A stretch of 64,000 nt of DNA from Kondoa malvinella (taxonomy: Eukaryota > Basidiomycota > Agaricostilbomycetes > Agaricostilbales > Kondoaceae). The stretch covers positions 186,001 through 250,000 of the forward strand of contig BCIM01000008.1 of assembly GCA_039545315.1 (NCBI GenBank). The letters run 5' to 3'. The notes below the pieces were generated by a model. That model was not told the origin of the DNA, did not search any database, and saw nothing but the letters and a program-made list of their open reading frames with translations. This document shows positions 24,851 to 37,600 of the stretch, one piece after another (the stretch's first letter is position 1; the number at the start of each line of letters is the position of its first letter). The position numbers were made by a program, and so were the translations under genes.

Positions 24851-25831
24851 CTATTTGTCTGAAAGTACTTTGACGCAGAGTCTCTCTTGACGATGAGGTA
24901 TCATTGAGCAGCCGTCAGGCGCTGCGCTTGGCGGTTCAGTGGTATTCCTGACCGCGCTATCGGATGACTGCTTGGGTATAGATGGCAGACCGTCGTCGAA
25001 GTCAATATCAGTCATCTGACCAGCGCTCACAGGAATCAGATTCGCCCCTTTGTGTCGACTATATGCTCAATGTTCTCTGTGATAATGGGTCATACTTGCT
25101 GCGCAATTGCTTCTGCATACATTTGCCTTGCCTGCATGATCTCGCGCGACTCTCCCAGAACAATGGGCAGATCCTTCGTTAGCACTAAGCAACGGAGAGA
25201 AGCTAAGACATACATCTATCGCAGCCAATCGCAGAGCCGCTGTTGCTTTCCACTCGGTAGGCGAAAAGGCCGAAAGAAGGATCTTGCTGATGTATTAATC
25301 TGGAGCAAGCATCTCACAGATACAAAGTGTCTTCTTGCAGAGGATGCCGCTGCTTTAATTGCGAAGACCATTGTCGAGAGGCGACAGATGACGCGGCAGC
25401 AAATGATAGGTTTTCGGAATCATCCCCATGCCAGCTTGCACAGCGGACAGGTTGAAGACATGTTGGCGTCGTGACAAGAATTGATCCGTCAGACGCTTGA
25501 AAGTCGTTTGATTGCGCTCGCAGGCGTCTCTTGCTGCCAGTGAGGTAGACTAGGCATTCAACAGCCTTCGCTGGTGACGCTTAATTCTATCAGGGTTAGA
25601 GCAAGTTGAAGCTGGTAGCACGTACTCTCAGATTCCTCTAGCGCATCTATGCATACTAGATGCACGATCAGGCAAGAGCATGAGGGAAAGAAGAGTCGAC
25701 TTACGGGCAATAAGGTCCCATGTAATCTTTGCATCTGCCCTTCCAGTATTGACATACAGGTCGTCGTGCTCAGTGATGGATGCCTCGAGCAAGCCAGCGC
25801 GAATTGAACTGATAGCGTCCAAACCGTGCAT
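24851..25831 (-). CDS. unrecognised mainly helical protein
   Basis: Function not recognised. Exons read on the minus strand give MHGLDAISSIRAGLLEAS, TWDLIAHALEESE, YQLQLALTLIELS, LAARDACERNQTTFKRLTDQ, RRQHVFNLSAVQAGMG, ILLSAFSPTEWKATAALRLA, DLPIVLGESREIMQARQMYA and a disordered acidic end (TDIDFDDGLPSIPKQSS) to a stop at 24851-24853. Composition suggests long amphipathic helices, as in adaptor or tethering subunits. An alternative start at 26030 (MEKLSCITTEAGKARAYKSA) would add residues but does not splice cleanly. Two oddities: a join across a 29-nt GT...AG gap (25550-25578) and an in-frame TGA at 25090-25092 that must be removed by a very short intron or is a real lesion. Confidence 0.5.
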
Positions 25832-26553
25832 TGATCACATCTAGGGGAGGGAAAGCAGCTAGGGGTGCCAGAGTGAGGCGAAGCTGGTGAACAAGCTGCT
25901 GGATGGAATAGGTAAGACCAAGATGGACCATTTGGCATCGGATCAGAGGTCGTTCCCAAACATAGCCTTGCGCTGATTTATAGGCTCGAGCTTTACCTGC
26001 TTCTGTAGTGATGCAGCTGAGCTTCTCCATCGTGGTATTGAATCCACTTCATCGGACTATGCTTTCGATACACTGCTGGACTTTTCTGAAATAACAATAT
26101 CATCGACAACAACCAACTCAAAGTGAGCTACCCACGCACAGAGGGAAGGCCCCGAGTCATCTGTTATGCTGTATAACAGTAATTTAGGATAATGTTGTAT
26201 CATAAAGAAGCGTGGTTGTGCAGGACAGCAGAAAGAGCGCGAGTCAACACAACGCTCAGCAGGTCAAAGCAGCGCAGAAGGGATACACCAGTCGAGGCAG
26301 CAGGTCCAGAACAGTAAGAGAATGAAAGAGCCACCAGAAATTCAACGCAAGAGAAATAGCGGATGCCAGAGATCACACAGACGACAGCTAGCAATGAAGT
26401 TGAAGGCGGCGTGACTGCAGAAAGGACCTTGTGCTGCTGGATACACGAGCAGAGAGTAGCATAGCGTCTTGAGAGCGGCCGTCGACAGTCAACCCGCTGT
26501 TTGATTTTCATGCTCACAGGTTGTTCCCACACCTTGTTCAGCCAAAAGCACAG
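25832..26553. other. divergent intergenic region
   Basis: It lies between the unrecognised minus gene and SYF1 (+) and may include a short minus-strand 5' exon up to 26030. No separate gene is convincing. A perfect 7-bp inverted repeat lies at 26161-26179. Confidence 0.5.
26161..26179. repeat. 7-bp inverted repeat
   Basis: CTGTTAT (26161-26167) and ATAACAG (26173-26179) are perfect reverse complements around a 5-nt loop. They lie in the promoter region shared by two divergent genes. Confidence 0.55.
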
Positions 26554-29500
26554 ATGCAGTCACTGGAGGCTATACGAGCCGCTCTACCTCTGAGCTGTCC
26601 TCTCCCGCCATCCTTGGATGCCATTCCAACCTCTGATCTCAACTTGGAGCATGAACTCGCACGCAACCCTACAAACCTGTCTCGCTGGTTCTCCTACATC
26701 AAACACATTAAAGAAGACCTCGTGAAGATTACCTTGAATGAACGCGGGACAGAAAGTGCAACGTCTATCGAAAAACAAGTCCTGGGCAAGAAATTGTCAA
26801 ACCCGTCAAGCAGGCTAGGCTTTCAACGCTTGTGTTTCGTCTACGAAAGGGCTCTATTGCATTTCCCTGGTAGTTACAAGTTGTGGAACTCGTACTTGAC
26901 TTGGAGAAGAGAATATGTGACAGGCACTGTCGAGAAAGCGCAACGAGTAAAGCTGAATGCACCAAAACCTCGAGTGGACCTGGCTGAGAACGAGAAGCTG
27001 TATGGCCTGCTAAAGGCTGATCGGGATGGGACAGTCACTTTGGCAGAGCGGGATTGGGATGGGAATGTTGTAGATCCAAAATGGGAGGGTAGCTTGGATG
27101 GCTTGGTGGGGTTGGAAGAATGGCAGAGTCTGGCTGGAACCTATGAGCGAGCTTTGACTTGTATGCCAGTGGTACGTCTACCCCATCCATATCCAATCAA
27201 AGCTAATATGATGTTAGATGCCTCGATTCTGGATTTCTTACCTATCACTCTTCTTCCACCCTTCATGTCCTGCATCTCTTTCTCACTCGCACGCCCGAAG
27301 AACGTTCGATCGCTGCCTTCGTACGCTACCCAAATCACTCCATCAGCGCATATGGCGACTCTACCTGAACTGGAGCGCCAACGTCGGCTCATCCACACTC
27401 ACCACTGTATGGCAACGCTACCTCAAAGTCGACCCTTTCCCTACCGAATATTACATTACCCTTCTTCTCCCCGCTGAAGCCGATGAAGATACACCTGCCA
27501 CCGCACCTCTAGAAGCTGTCAAACTACTTCTCTCACTATCAAGAAAAGCACTCACAGGATCATACAAGAGCCCAGAACAAAAGTCATCTTTCCAATTATT
27601 AGTCGATTGGTTAGAAGTATGCGAAAAGTATGCTGAAATCGTTGGGGTCGACCTCGATCAATCAGTTGCTGTGCTTGGTGAGCCAGAACAAGAGAAACCA
27701 GTCGAGGATGGAAGCGAATTGCCATCTGAATTTGGTGGCTTGATACGTATGGGCAATGTTCAGGCTGATGGCGAGAAGAAGAAGGAAGAAGTGTACGATG
27801 CGGATTGCGATAGCAACAGCGATAGGAAGATTGATGTTGAGAAGATTGTACGGAAAGATGGACTCGAGGTGTATAAAGATCAAGCGGGAAGGCTGTGGAC
27901 TGGTTTAGCTACTTACTGGATCAAAAAGGGCGAACTGGATCATGTAGGTTGTTACTATTCACCTCTCTGCCCTGTCCTGACATCATCGCGATAGGCTCGC
28001 AAAATCTTTGAAGAAGGTCTGAAACAAGTCCTGACCGTCCGCGATTTCACTCAAGTCTTTGATGCCTACGCCGAGTTCTCTGAATCCTTCATCTCTGGTA
28101 TGATGGACCTCGTCGCATCTGGTGAAGCAGACGCAGAAGAAGAAGCCGATCTCGACCAGAAAATGATCGATTTCGAAGCACTAATGGATCGCAGACCTTT
28201 TCTCGTCAATGAAGTCTTGCTCCGGCGAAACCCTAACGATGTACAAGAATGGGAAAAGCGCGTCGTCCTTTTCGGTACGGACGATGAAAAGATTGACGAA
28301 ACGTATCAAATGGCGACGGAAACTATCAACCCTCGTAAAGCTACCATGAACTTTCATCAACTGTTTATCAATTGGGCGAAATTCTTTGAACAAGGTGGCG
28401 CTGCTATTTTGGAAGAAGACAAGGCCGAGAAAGATCTAGTCAGCGCAAGAAAAGTGTACGAGAAAGCTGTAACGATTCCGTTCAAGCGAGTGGATGATTT
28501 GGCGGAAGTTTGGTGTAGTTGGGCAGAAATGGAAGTGAGGAATGATTGCTTTGATGAGGCTATTGCGGTCATGGCTAAAGCAACGATCACACCTCGCAAG
28601 ACGAACATCAACTTCCATGATGAGGTGAGTTGGACATCTTGCTTCTTTAGGAACAGCTGATGAAGATGATAACCAATCACAGAAACTCCCTTCGCAAGCG
28701 AGATTGTTCAAAAGTCTCAAGCTCTGGTCGTACCGAGCTGATCTTGAAGAGTCGCTGGGCTCTGTCGAGAGCGCCAAAGCAGTCTACGACAAGATTCTCG
28801 AGCTGAAGATTGCGAACGCTCAAGTAGGTCGCGCAAAGTGAAAGACTGGCCTAGACTGACTGGTTGATAGGTCATTGTCAATTACGCCAACTTCTTGGAA
28901 GAGAACAACTACTGGGAAGACAGTTTCAAAGTATACGAGCGCGGTCTAGAACTCTTCACCTACCCTATTCGATTTGAGCTGCTCAATGCCTACTTGGCAA
29001 AGTTCGTTGCGCGGTATGGCGGAGACAAGATCGAGCGAGCAAGAGATCTGTTTGAAGAAGCCGTCACCAAATGTCCGCCCAAGTTTGCCAAGACCATCTT
29101 CCTCATGTACGGCAAGATGGAAGAAGAGCATGGTCTGGCCAAGAGAGCTATGAAAATCTATGATCGGGCTACGGAAGCTGTCGACAAAGCTGATCAGTTC
29201 GAAGTGAGTCGTGATAAGCTGTACTTTGAGCACTGCTGAGACCGTTTGCAGGCTTTCGAAGTTCTAATTGCAAAAACAGCTGCCAACTTTGGTCTACCTG
29301 CTACTCGGACAATATACCAAAGAGCAATCGAGACATTGCCGGATCAGCAGACAGCAGAAATGTGTTTGCGTTTCTCAGCGCTCGAACGCAAGTTGGGCGA
29401 AATCGATCGAGCGAGAGCCATCTATGCGCACGGTTCTCAATTTTGTGATCCTCGAGTGAGTCCATTGCTGATGTCCTATAAGTCTGTCTAATCAATATGC

Positions 29501-29936
29501 AATAGGTCAACCCAAACTATTGGCAAGCATGGCACTCTTTCGAGCTCGACACTGGTTCAGAGGATACATTCCGAGAAGTACGTGTATCACTCTTTAGCCT
29601 GAACGAAGTAGCTGATCACTCCGCGCTCAGTACTTGCGTATCAAGCGTGCTGTTCAAGCAAGGTTCAACACGGAATCGGCATACATTCGATCAGCCGTCG
29701 CTCGACCTTCAGGCGCCGCGCCAGCTGAAGACGATGCGCCGCCGACCAACGGCTCGTCAAACCCTATGGATGATCTGGACGCCGCTGCGACAGCCAACAA
29801 GCCTTCTTTCGTACCAGCAACCAATAAGGACAAGCTTGCACAAGTGTCCGCGGATGACAGCTCAGCGCTCGCAAAAGAAACGCCGAATAATCAGGATGAG
29901 GTCGAACTGCTGGATGTGGATGACGATGATGAATAG
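26554..29936 (+). CDS. SYF1: pre-mRNA splicing factor Syf1 (XAB2)
   Basis: Scaffold of the Prp19-associated (NTC) complex in the spliceosome, built from half-a-TPR (HAT) repeats. The ATG at 26554 precedes DLNLEHELARNPTNLSRWFS, then typical HAT units: LCFVYERALLHFPGSYKLWN, CMPVMPRFWISYLSLFF after an intron, RRTFDRCLRTLPKSLHQRIW, DYVEAF-like helices, and later NYANFLEENNYWEDSFKVYE, RARDLFEEAVTKCPPKFAKT and KMEEEHGLAKRAMKIYDRAT. Paired aromatic and proline positions recur about every 34 residues. The C-terminus is acidic (ELLDVDDDDE). At least six introns of about 45-55 nt. Length (roughly 1,000 residues) suits Syf1 rather than the shorter Clf1. Only 172 bp separate its stop from the eIF4A start. 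Confidence 0.9.
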
Positions 29937-30108
29937 GAGGCTTTGTGACTTGTACTACATAGCTATCGCCATGTGCCGTGTAAAATTGGCGCTTTGCCGA
30001 AAGTTTTTCAAATTTTCTTCACGTCTTTTGTCAAGACACGAACATCTTTGGAATTTTGCAGCATCATCCTGCTGTAACTTTCCCACAAAACCTTAACAGA
30101 ACACCATC

Positions 30109-31898
30109 ATGGCTAGGTGAGCAACTTCTCACCTTTGCAAATCCTGCCGCCGCTCTTCTTGGCCACTTTGCCAGTCTACACTGCCCGTGCTGGCTCGAAA
30201 AAGTGATATACACTACGGCCGTGATACCATCTACATGCTACAAGAGCTTTCCCCTTAGTAAAGAGCGATTCTGACTTAGTTATGCAACTTTTAACAGCAA
30301 TGAAGCACCCGTCCCTCAGCAGGACGCACCCACCGGCGCTGGTGATGTAAACGAAGCCGACATCGAGTCCAAGTAAGCTGGAGTTGGCTGATATGCAGGG
30401 GCAATGGTGTTGACTGGTTTGCAAATAGCTGGGACCAGGTCACCGATTCTTTCGACAACATGAACCTCAAGCCCGAGCTTCTCAGAGGTATCTACGCTTA
30501 CGGGTGAGTGTTGTCGCTTGGAGAAGAGTATACAGGCTTAAAGATTGACTTGGAACAGTTTCGAAAGGCCTTCCGCTATCCAGCAAAGAGCTATCATGCC
30601 CATCCTTACTGGCCGGTTGGTGTCTCGCTGCTTCCTATCAGCCAGTACTGACGCACATTCTCATTTAATAGCGATGTCATCGCTCAAGCCCAATCAGGAA
30701 CTGGCAAAACCGCTACCTTCTCCGTCTCTATCCTCCAATCCATCGACGTCTCACAGAAAGTCTGCCAGGCTCTCGTTCTGGCACCTACCCGCGAACTCGC
30801 ACAGCAGATTCAGAAGGTCGTCATGGCTCTAGGCGACTACCTCGGCATTGAATGCTATGGCGCCGTCGGTGGTACTCCCGTTCGCGAGGGTATTGCCACT
30901 CTTCAAGCTGGTGTTCACGTCGTTGTTGGTACTCCTGGCCGTGTCTACGATTTCATCCAGAGGAAAGCACTCCGAACAGACGCCATCAAGATGTTTTGCA
31001 TGGACGAAGCCGATGAGATGCTTGGTCGTGGTTTCAAGGTCAGTCTCTGTGGGTAGCATACAAACCCCTGTCTTAATCCGGTTCATTTTGACAGGACCAA
31101 ATGTACGACATCTTCCAACTTCTCCCTCCTACTACCCAAGTCGTGCTTCTTTCCGCTACCATGCCTGCCGATGTCCTCGAAGTCACCACCAAGTTCATGC
31201 GTGACCCCGTCCGTATTCTCGTCAAGAGGGATGAACTTACCCTAGAAGGTTCGTTCCAAGTGCTATTGTACTATCGAAAATGTGTTGACCCGATCTTTTC
31301 AGGTATCAAGCAGTTCTTCATCGCCGTCGAGAAGGAAGAATGGAAGCTCGACACCCTTTCCGATCTATACGAAACCGTCACCATCACTCAAGCCGTCATC
31401 TTCTGCAACACCCGCAGGAAGGTCGACTGGCTCACCGAAAAGCTCCACGAGCGCGAGTTCACTGTCTCTGCCATGCACGGAGACATGGAACAGGGCGAGC
31501 GTGAAGTCATCATGAAGGAATTCAGATCTGGTTCATCTCGTGTTCTCATCACCACCGACTTGTTGGCGAGAGGTATCGATGTGCAGCAAGTGTCGTTGGT
31601 CATCAACTACGATTTGCCTGCAAGCAAGGAGAACGTGAGTGTAGACGGAGCTCGACATTGGCTTGAGCTGATGTGATCCCTCGACCCTTGCAGTACATTC
31701 ACCGTATCGGTCGTGGAGGTCGATTCGGACGTAAGGGTGTGGCCATCAACTTTGTCACCACCGAGGATGTTGGAGCTCTTCGGGAGATTGAGCGTTTCTA
31801 CAACAGTAAGTCTTCAATATGCTTCAAGTCGACCATGCTTACGCTTTCCATTAGCTGTTGTTTTGGAAATGCCTCTGAATGTGGCCGACTTGATCTAA
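30109..31898 (+). CDS. TIF1: translation initiation factor eIF4A
   Basis: DEAD-box ATPase of the cap-binding complex that unwinds 5' leaders for the ribosome. Motifs: [17 protein letters not shown] (Q motif), [12 protein letters not shown] (Walker A), [36 protein letters not shown] (DEAD), [35 protein letters not shown] and [13 protein letters not shown]. It ends NVADLI, as eIF4A proteins do. The coding part starts with only eight bases (ATG GCT AG) before a first intron of 181 nt (30117-30297), far longer than the usual 50 nt here; the next exon gives [13 protein letters not shown]. Introns also split the helicase core. The nearby SYF1 gene is in the same orientation. Confidence 0.95.
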
Positions 31899-32196
31899 GT
31901 GATCATTTCAATCAAAACTTATGCCTGCGCACCTGCCCGCTTCCCTATGCAAGCTCGTATCGGTCAGCGCAGAAGTGACAAGAGAATCGTTACGACTTGG
32001 CGACAGGGTGTAATCTAGATAGTAGTCTTTTCTGTTTTCGCTCATAGTATTAACTCGTGCAACGCCGCTATGTGTGAAGTTTCCATGGCTCTGCTATTCG
32101 CATCTTCGAAGTTGTCATGCAATCTTGTCATCTGCATGTTGTGCACGAACCGTGATCGACACAGTACAGCCTGACCGATACCGATACCACGTCAGC

Positions 32197-34511
32197 ATGG
32201 CCAATACCCCTCGCACGCAATCGCCCCTGCTCGACCACTTTTCTATCGTTACAAATAGCGGACTCGTGTTATGGTCTCGCACTTTCGCCTCTACCAACAG
32301 CGGGAGCAACACTGGCTTGCCAGCATTTGATTCCATGATCAAGGACAAGATTATCGACACGGATCCTTTGACCCAGACTGCGCAGCAACTTAACCACCAG
32401 GAAGCAGAGACCAATATTTGGGAAGGCCAGGGTTGTACCGTCAGATGGGTTACCGAGAACGTACATGGCTTGATCTTCGCCGTCGCCTATCCTAGAATCC
32501 TCACGCTGGCTTATATCCCTACACTTCTGTCGACGATCAAACAACTCTTTGTGTCATTGTTTGAACCGCTCATTCAAGCTTTGATAGCTGCTATATCAGG
32601 TCAAGACATGTCTCAGCTGCCTTTGTCTGTCAAAAAGAAGCTCTTCTCGCCAGGCGGATGGCAGAACATTTGGAAAGGATGGGAAGAGACGTTCATCGAG
32701 ACTTGTGTCGAATTACAAGGTCGCCAGGTCAGCTCAATGAAGCTTGCGTTGCTCTTCATCGTCCTAATATCCTAGACGTAGCCAACAAAAGCCAGAACGT
32801 CGTCAGCTGTAGGCAAAGGTGTTCCTCAGACAAAACCTTCAGAGCCTCAAATTGCCACAAACGCACCTACAAACCCAGTAGCCGACGCGGAACTGATATC
32901 ACGGAATGTGTCTGCTTTCAAAGCTAGGCAAAAGTCTAGAGTGATCAGCAAGAAGAACGGAGGGAAAGGGTTAGGTGTTGACACGGACGAGACAGGAGGA
33001 TCAGAGACGGACTCAAGCATCGCTAGCGGGAGGAAACCGACTGTAGGAAAGGAGAGGAGAAAGTGGGGTGACTCAAAAGTGGATGCTACCGATATGGCTG
33101 CTTTGGATTTCTCGCCCTCTTCAACACCGACTAAAAAAGGGCAAACCAAGACTGACAACTTCTTGGATCGGTCTGCTCTTGGATCAAAAAACAAGCAAGG
33201 CTTCTACTCTGTCGCTGATTATCAAGCTGGAACTAAAGAGGCCGAAGAGTCAGATGACGATGAAGAACTCGCTGCTTTCCTCGACTCCAACAAGGCAGCA
33301 AAGCAAAGCGCCTTCTCCAACTTGCTTACTCGAATCAGCGAATCTGTCGGACTCGCTTCTCGCCCTCTCACTGCTGCTGACCTTGCTCCCGCTCTGGCCG
33401 CAATGACAGATCAGCTGCTCAACAAGAACGTCGCGCGCGAGGTCACAGACGCAATCGTCAAAGCTGTCGGCGCATCGCTTGTCGGTGTGTCTGTACGACC
33501 AGGTGGTAGAGGTCTACGAAAAGCCGTCAAGACTGCTCTAAGCGATTCCCTCACTCGCATCCTCACACCGCGCACATCAACAGACATCCTGCACGAGATC
33601 CAAAGAAAGAAGAACAAGCCCGTCTTATCCTTCGGTAGCACTTCTGGTAAAGATCCTTACGCTCTTACTTTTGTTGGTGTCAATGGAGTAGGCAAGAGTA
33701 CAAACTTGAGCAAAGTCGCTTTTTGGCTGTTACAGAACGATCTTAAAGTCCTCATTGCGGCTTGTGATACGTTTAGAAGTGGAGCGGTGGAGCAATTGAG
33801 GGTACATGTGCGCAATTTGGAACAGCTGCAAGAAGGCGAGAACAGGGTTGAGTTGTATGAAAAGGGGTATGGCAAAGACGCGGCAGGTATAGCAAAGGAA
33901 GCCATTGCCTATGGTGAGCTTGTATACTGCGCTGTCTAGACAATCGCTGAGTGTTGATGCAGCCAAGCAAAAGAATTTCGATGTGGTGCTAATTGACACA
34001 GCTGGAAGAATGCAAGATAATGAGCCGCTCATGCGAGCTTTGGCCAAGGTACGTGTCCTCTTTGTCCGACAGCTTTATACTGACGAGCTTCGAAATAGCT
34101 GGTCGCGGTCAATCGACCAGACAAAATCATCTTTGTCGGCGAAGCGCTAGTAGGCAACGAAGCAGTAGATCAACTTGTCAAGTTCAATACGTCGCTGCGA
34201 GACTTCTCAAGCGCGTCTGGGGCCGCTCCGCGTGGAATTGATGGTATTATCCTGACCAAATTCGATACCAGTACGTCGTCTTCCTTTCGATTGCTGACTA
34301 AGGTCTAACGCTCCTTTAGTTGACGACAAGGTAGGAGCTGCTGTGAGCATGACCTATGTGACCGGCCAGCCTTTGCTCTTTGTCGGAACTGGCCAAGTGC
34401 GTCACATTTTTGCTTTACTTCGGAGCGTCGAGCTGATTCTGACGCGTCCAGACCTATTCCGATTTGCGCAGTCTGAGAGTCGCGCATATAGTAAATGCCC
34501 TGTTAGCCTGA
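32197..34511 (+). CDS. SRP101: SRP receptor subunit alpha (docking protein)
   Basis: GTPase at the ER membrane that receives ribosome-SRP complexes during co-translational translocation. The N-terminal SRX (longin-like) domain has [20 protein letters not shown] and binds the beta subunit. A long charged linker follows ([33 protein letters not shown]). The NG domain has [39 protein letters not shown] (P-loop), [61 protein letters not shown] and PLLFVGTGQ, ending [12 protein letters not shown]. All FtsY-family G motifs are intact. The Met at 32197 fits the SRX start; an in-frame ORF continues upstream to 32074. It ends 100 bp before the next + gene. Confidence 0.95.
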
Positions 34512-34611
34512 GCATAATGTTGCATTGCACAAATAGACCATGTCGACCCTTGTCAACCACGACACTTGCAGCCCGTAGCGGCTTGAGCATCCTGCTATTA
34601 GATAGCTGAAG

Positions 34612-37600
34612 ATGGCCTTCATTGAAGCCAGCGCAACAAACCTTGTACAGCAAGAGATCTCTGCTGTATGTTCTGCCTTGCGCAAGAATTCGCGATGGAA
34701 CAGCAGCAGCAGCTCGAGCTCCTCTCTGTTTCTGGACTATCATCGTCGGAACTTGAATGCAGACCCTTATGGCATCAAGCATCCCAAGTTGACCAACGGA
34801 GCCAAATCTGCGGCAACTGCTTCGAGTGAAGGCATTGGACCCGCGTCTTTCGCTGCGCTACGTGTAGAGCTATACGAGCTACAGGGTCAGTCTCTATTGG
34901 GGCAGGTATGATTCCATGCTGATGTTGCGGCGATTGGCAGACATTTTGACCCTTGACGCGCAAATACTACTGCATCCTTTCCTCAACATCGTCAGATCAG
35001 GCGACACATCAGGTCCAATAACAGCTGCTGCTTTATCATCAATCGACAAGTTCATCTCTTATGGTCTGATACATCTCGAAAGTCCGAATCTGGGGCCAGC
35101 ATTGCAAGAGTTGTCGTCTGCTGGCACACATTGCAAGTTTGAAGCTAGTGACTCTGTCAGCGATGAAGTTGTCCTACTCAAGATTCTCGACGTCCTCAAG
35201 AACACTCTAACTTCACCTCTTGGCAAAGTACTAACAGATGAAGCTGTTTGTGAAATGATGGAGACAGGACTAAGCATGTGCTGTCAGATGCGACTGAGCG
35301 GTGCGTGATTATGCTGAGGTGTTTACGGCTGTATAATAAGACGATGTGGGCAGAAATGCTTCGAAGGTCAGCCGAACGCACGATGCAAGCTCTTGTCGCA
35401 GCCGTCTTCAGAAAGCTACAAAGTATACCTACTGAAGCCGAGTCATCATCACAATCCCTGCCATCCACAAACCAGCAGTCCGTTGCGGAAACAGAAAGTC
35501 TACACATGGCTGCACCAGATCCAACTTCCGGCTCGATACCAGCCGCTTCGACTCCTACTCCACCAGATGATTCATCTCAGCCAGGGACATCACACATAGA
35601 GAAAACAAAACCTCTGGCAGACGACAATCAGTCCCAGTTGCCTTATGGCTTGCCTTCAATACGCGAGCTCTTGCGTGTCCTTATCAGCCTACTTGACCCT
35701 TACGACAATCAACACACCGACTCGATGCGGCTGATGGCTCTCGGGATCATCAACATCGCTTTCGAGATTGGCGGTCGAAGCATTGGCCGATTTCCTTCCC
35801 TTCGTGCTATGGTAGCGGACGACCTATGCAAACATCTCTTCCAGCTTGCAAGAACAGAGAATGTCGCCATGTTATCTGCTACTCTTCGAGCGATTACGAC
35901 AATCTTTGACACGAATCGCCAGCATCTCAAACTCCAGCAAGAGCTCTTCCTCGCTTTCATCATGGATCGGCTAGTCGCTGTTCCCGGCAAAGAGAATGAA
36001 CTGGAGCTAGACAAGCAAACGTGGGATTCTGACTTATCAACCGCTAACATGGCCTCCTCTACTACCGGCGGTCTCGCTTCATCTAACGGTGGCTCATTAA
36101 ATCCAAATATTCCGAGACGGGATTCTGCTGCATCTCCTGCACCTTCTCTCAAGGCTCGCGAACACCAACAGCACAACCCAGAAGGTCGAGCGTTGCTGAT
36201 GGAGCACCTTTGCCTATTTGCAAGAGAGCCTGAAGCGAGTATCCACCTTTGGGTCAATTATGATTGTGATCAGGAGAGTGAGGATCTTTGGGAGCGCATG
36301 GTCAGGTTTATGGCCAGAGTCAGTGTGCTTTAGTGTATTGGCACAACAAATTGCTGACGAGCAGAATAGGGCGTCTACCCAGCAAGTCCAGCGAGTCAAT
36401 TTGCTCCAGATCCGTCGCAGATACTCTCTCTGGACGCTCTGCTTTCGTTTGTAAGCCATATGTCGGCTCGGGCGGAGCGCGAACCATCGAAGCAGGTATG
36501 CTTTGCATCTGGTACCATTGAAGACTGATTGACCGGTTCCGGAAACAGGAATCCAAACAAGCAGAAGAAGCTACCGCGTCAAAAGCCGCCAAGAATGTAA
36601 TGCTTAAAGGTGCTCTGCTTTTCAACGAGAAGCCCAAGAAAGGTCTCGCCTTTCTCGAAGAAGAGAAGCTTATCTACTCGGATCCTTCGATACCTAGAGC
36701 CGAAAGTCTAGCCAAGTTTCTCAAAGACTGCCCTAGACTGGACAAGCGGGAATTGGGCGACTTCATTTCTCGGCCGGACCAGCTAGAGCTGTTGAAGTCC
36801 TTCATGCAGCTCTTTGATTTCCGAGATGTGCGTCTTTCTGATAGATCTAGCGGACAAAGGCTCATGTACTTTTCCGCGAGCAGAAAGTCATATCTGACGC
36901 TATGAGGGATCTTCTGGAAGCATTCCGGTTACCAGGAGAAGCTCAACAGATCGCTCGGATCACTGAAGTCTTTGCGGAAGTTTATCATCAGGCGCAGCCG
37001 GGTTCGTCACACTGGGTACTAGCTAAACCTTGATTTGCTGATGTCTTTTTGGGTAGCTGGTTCCGAAGTCAAGTCTCAGGATGCTGCATATGTGCTTGCA
37101 TACTCGGTCATCATGCTCAACACAGATCAGCATAATCCTCAGAATGTCAAGAACAAGATGAAGCCTGAAGACTATAGAAGAAACTTGAGAGGAGTCAACG
37201 ACGGTGCCGACTTTTCGCAGAATTACCTCGTGCGTGGTCTTTAGCAGTACCCAGCGTGGATTACTGACCACGACGCAGAACGCAATCTACGACAGCATCA
37301 AAAAGAAGGAGATCGTCCTGCCAGAAGAGCACCAAGGTCAGCTTGGATTCGAGTATGCTTGGCGTGAGCTGCTGCGGAGGAGTCGAGCTTCGAGTAGGTG
37401 TCCCTTTCTCTCTCAAAAACATGTCCCTGAAGGCTCCATCAGCTTCCTTCAAGACACTGTCGTCTTCGGCAGTCGACCGCGATATTTTTGCTGTCGCTTG
37501 GAAACCCATCATATCGGCAATCTCTTATGCCTTCACACACTTCAAGGATGATCTGGTACTGCAACGCGCAATCGGTGGATTCCAGCAGTGCGCTGTACTA

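Noticed and set aside
24982..25474. Plus-strand ORFs (starts at 24982 and 25052)
   Set aside because: Cysteine-rich composition without splice support; the minus strand of the same DNA gives longer, better helical exons.
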